Source: Spirochaetaceae bacterium
GTDB lineage: Bacteria > Spirochaetota > Spirochaetia > Sphaerochaetales > Sphaerochaetaceae
Assembly: GCA_016649775.1 (NCBI GenBank)
Contig: JAENWY010000086.1
Coordinates: forward strand, 1-8,820
Reading direction: 5' to 3'
DNA: 8,820 nt
Shown: positions 7,393 to 8,820 of the stretch, one piece after another
Layout of the letters: every line of letters starts with the position of its first letter
How positions within the stretch are numbered: position 1 is the stretch's first letter
The notes under the pieces: generated by a model
The model's input: the letters and a program-made list of their open reading frames with translations, nothing else
Databases searched by the model: none
What the model was told of the DNA's origin: nothing
Translations under genes and position numbers: made by a program

Positions 7393-7409
7393 TTAACATA
7401 TAATTAACA
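7393..7409 (+). promoter_or_regulatory. PHO box in the phoB / yjbR-like divergent gap
   Basis: The plus strand reads TTAACA-TATAA-TTAACA: the same hexamer pair with the same 11-base period as the box before pstS. It is the only strong motif in the 173-base gap between phoB and the plus-strand gene. Further isolated TTAAC-type hexamers (7433-7438, 7448-7453, 7462-7467) lie downstream but out of phase. The orientation points towards the plus-strand unit; the distance suits phoB autoregulation (box end to TAAGAT about 19 bases). Either or both could be controlled. Confidence 0.65.
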
Positions 7410-7488
7410 TTTAATTATTTTGAAAATATGGATTAACTAACCAAATTTTAACATATTACTCCTAACAATTTATTTTCTCTAACACATT

Positions 7489-7509
7489 GATAATATTTGT
7501 GATAATATT
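7489..7509 (+). promoter_or_regulatory. Tandem GATAATATT, candidate -10 region of the plus-strand operon
   Basis: GATAATATT occurs twice (7489-7497 and 7501-7509), 12 bases apart, just before the ATG at 7516. Each copy contains a TAATAT/GATAAT hexamer close to the -10 consensus. If the second copy is used, transcription would begin at or next to the start codon; the first would give a leader of about a dozen bases. No purine-rich ribosome site lies between them and the ATG, which supports a leaderless or very short-leader mRNA. No clear -35 is visible. Confidence 0.35.
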
Positions 7510-7515
7510 AAAAGT

Positions 7516-7968
7516 ATGAGTAACATAAAGAATATTTTTATTAATGTTGAAACAGGATTACCAGAATCAGATATCCATAATTATTATCCAAAAATACATA
7601 AAAGGTTTATTAAAAATCTGGGATGTATTGGTCACTATAAAACAGAATGGGAAACTTATGTATATACTTTAAATAATAAAATAGTAGCCATTCTCTCTCA
7701 TAATAGAATTTTTGATGGAGATATTTTAACCATAAAATTACGAGTTGAAAACAATATGAGTCTTAGAGATATGTATTCTGATATTATTATTCCCGGATAT
7801 CATATGAACAAAATTCATTGGAGCTCTATAAAACTGAACAAAATTGGAGAATTACCACTTCCTTTAATATATGAGCTAATCGATGAATCATATTTTTTAG
7901 TGTACACCGCCTTACCTAAAAGAGAAAGAATTTTAATAGATGAGATAAATGGAGAATTACATGCCTAA
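7516..7968 (+). CDS. MmcQ/YjbR family protein
   Basis: This is a 150-residue soluble protein with no signal peptide or membrane segment. It belongs to the YjbR/MmcQ family, small proteins of CyaY-like or double-wing fold often labelled DNA-binding but without an established function. The family pattern is clear in the C-terminal two thirds. LTIKLRVENN (71-80) is followed by the core IIPGYHMNKIHWSSIKL (91-107), with the conserved Pro-Gly-Tyr-x-Met-x-Lys-x-His-Trp, then LPLIYELIDESYFLVYTALPKR (116-136), with the usual Asp-x-SY-x-Leu-Val ending. The length suits a family member with a slightly extended N-terminus. No ribosome site precedes the ATG. It overlaps the acetyltransferase that follows by eight bases (using the preferred start of that gene), so the two form an operon divergent from phoB. 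A PHO box lies about 107 bases upstream. Family identity is solid; the job is unknown. Confidence 0.85.
   Translation: MSNIKNIFINVETGLPESDIHNYYPKIHKRFIKNLGCIGHYKTEWETYVYTLNNKIVAILSHNRIFDGDILTIKLRVENNMSLRDMYSDIIIPGYHMNKIHWSSIKLNKIGELPLPLIYELIDESYFLVYTALPKRERILIDEINGELHA
7951..7954 (+). promoter_or_regulatory. Ribosome binding site that decides the acetyltransferase start
   Basis: GGAG is six bases before the ATG at 7961. The earlier in-frame ATG at 7949 overlaps this GGAG and has only a poor purine tract in front, so the 7961 start is preferred. That start lies five bases before the stop codon of the upstream gene, a typical coupling arrangement. Confidence 0.6.
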
Positions 7969-8572
7969 CGAAGAATTATTATATAAAATGCATCATAAAA
8001 AATTATATAATGCATCAGATCCTGAATTAATAGAAGAACAAGCCTCTTTAACGGATAATATAAAAGAATACAATGGCACTAGACCCTCAGAACAACACAG
8101 ACAGGAAAGGATGTTACATGATATTTTTGCTGATATAGGAGAAGGAAGTGTTGTACTTCCTCCTTTTCATGCAAATATGGGAGGAAAATATGTTCATATA
8201 GGCGATTATGTATATATTAATTACAATTTAACCTTAGTTGATGATACAGATATCCATATAGGTTCCTATTGTATGTTTGGGCCTAATGTTACTCTTTCAA
8301 CTGCCTCTCATCCTATTAGTCCTAAATTAAGAAGAGAACAGTATCAATACAATTTACCAATTGTAATTGAAGATAATGTATGGTTAGGAGCCTCTGTTGT
8401 GGTTCTATCCGGTGTAACAATTGGTAAAAATAGTGTTATTGGAGCAGGTTCTATAGTAACAAAAGATATACCGGCTAATGTTGTAGCATTTGGTATTCCT
8501 TGCAGAGTTCAAAGAGAAATAACTGAAAGTGATGAACTATTCTATAACGGTGATATGAGTATTGATGTTTAA
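7961..8572 (+). CDS. Maltose/galactoside O-acetyltransferase family protein (Maa/LacA/NodL type)
   Basis: This cytoplasmic trimeric acetyltransferase moves acetyl from acetyl-CoA to a sugar hydroxyl. It is 203 residues from the ATG at 7961; starting at 7949 would add MENY. The N-terminal Mac domain (about 4-58) shows MHHKKLYNASDPELIEEQ, close to the family's GelYdasDpeL. The left-handed beta-helix of hexapeptide repeats runs from about 62 to 180: VHIGDYVYINYN, IHIGSYCMFGPNV, VIEDNVWLGASVVVLSGVTIGKNSVIGAGSIV. The catalytic histidine is His117 in STASHPIS, and Trp141 sits in the expected NVWLGA. FGIPCRV (177-183) closes the acetyl-CoA region. Length and motifs match complete enzymes of about 185-205 residues. 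The natural acceptor in this family is usually unknown; maltose, galactosides and Nod factors are used by named members. It overlaps the YjbR-like gene by eight bases and is convergent with the gene at the right edge, 43 bases away, with no clear terminator between. Confidence 0.9.
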   Translation: MPNEELLYKMHHKKLYNASDPELIEEQASLTDNIKEYNGTRPSEQHRQERMLHDIFADIGEGSVVLPPFHANMGGKYVHIGDYVYINYNLTLVDDTDIHIGSYCMFGPNVTLSTASHPISPKLRREQYQYNLPIVIEDNVWLGASVVVLSGVTIGKNSVIGAGSIVTKDIPANVVAFGIPCRVQREITESDELFYNGDMSIDV

Positions 8573-8615
8573 ATTATATGCTATCTGAATTTAACCACTT
8601 ATATAACATAATTTA

Positions 8616-8820
8616 TTAAGCTTTTATCAAAGGGCTCTTTAATAATTTTGCAAAAAAAGCTTGTATAAAACTAAAGGGGAAAAAGACTACTACACTTAAT
8701 AACATAAATATCTCATAGAAAGGATTAGACCTACTATCTCTTTTAGTGGCTTGATTATTCATAAATCTTGATAGTAAGGATCCTAAGGGAATACCATAGG
8801 CATTTCCCATCATAATTATA
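8616..8820 (-). CDS. C-terminal end of an unrecognised membrane protein (cut by window edge)
   Basis: The frame is open from the right edge to a TAA at 8618-8616, about 68 residues, without a stop, so the gene almost certainly continues beyond the window. An in-frame ATG pair at 8813-8808 exists but has no convincing ribosome site and is probably internal. The visible end has a short hydrophobic stretch (GNAYGIPLGSLLSRF), a polar segment NNQATKRDSRSNPF, then a membrane helix IFMLLSVVVFFPFSFIQAFF and a basic tail AKLLKSPLIKA. This looks like the last transmembrane segment of an integral membrane protein with a positively charged, probably cytoplasmic end. I do not recognise the family and assign no function. 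Confidence 0.55.
   Translation of the reverse strand, partial: IIMMGNAYGIPLGSLLSRFMNNQATKRDSRSNPFYEIFMLLSVVVFFPFSFIQAFFAKLLKSPLIKA

Noticed and set aside
7949..7960. Upstream ATG at 7949 as the acetyltransferase start
   Set aside because: This ATG overlaps the GGAG that is well placed for the ATG at 7961, and the added residues MENY are not typical of the family.
8618..8662. Inverted repeat AAGCTTTT / AAAAGCTT as a terminator between the convergent genes
   Set aside because: It lies inside the coding end of the edge gene, with a loop of about 29 bases and no following T run in a useful place.
1..8820. CRISPR arrays, insertion sequences, tRNA or rRNA genes, attachment sites
   Set aside because: No regularly spaced repeats, transposase genes, terminal inverted repeats or structural RNA signatures were seen on either strand; the window is almost fully coding.

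Overview
The window comes from an AT-rich bacterial chromosome (roughly one third G+C) and is dominated by a complete phosphate-starvation locus. Seven genes lie on the minus strand in the order phoB-phoR-pstS-pstC-pstA-pstB-phoU, so transcription runs from about 7350 down to position 1. The last gene, phoU, is cut by the left edge. On the plus strand, divergent from phoB, is a two-gene overlapping unit: a YjbR/MmcQ-family protein and a maltose/galactoside-type O-acetyltransferase. The right edge holds the C-terminal end of an unrecognised membrane protein on the minus strand, convergent with the acetyltransferase.

The organism is probably a didermic, low-GC bacterium. PstS has a plain signal peptide ending in Phe-Ala before GGSKE, with no lipobox cysteine, so it should be a soluble periplasmic protein. 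This style, with the AT-rich composition, resembles spirochaete binding proteins (Spirochaeta/Treponema relatives). That assignment is an impression from the sequence, not a proof. The standard genetic code fits every gene.

The genes form one control loop. PhoR is a membrane histidine kinase with an extracytoplasmic sensor, HAMP and PAS domains, and it phosphorylates the response regulator PhoB. PhoB should bind the TTAACA-N5-TTAACA direct repeats (PHO boxes) found in both non-coding gaps of the locus: before pstS and in the phoB/yjbR divergent gap. PstS captures phosphate, PstC and PstA form the channel, PstB supplies ATP hydrolysis, and PhoU links transporter state back to PhoR. Genes within pstSCAB-phoU are spaced by 8 to 23 bases or overlap by 8 to 11 bases. 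phoB and phoR overlap by 17 bases.

The most unusual element is PstA. At 486 residues it is much longer than a usual PstA of about 280-300. Between its first and second membrane segments it carries about 220 extracytoplasmic residues (normally a short loop), and part of this resembles the middle of the neighbouring PstS. It keeps the fold-type motifs but lacks the recognisable phosphate-contact motifs, which suggests a degenerate substrate-binding domain built into the permease. Other points worth a look are the two matching PHO boxes, the box oriented towards the plus-strand yjbR/acetyltransferase pair, the probable TTG start of phoR, and the absence of a Shine-Dalgarno sequence before the yjbR-like gene.
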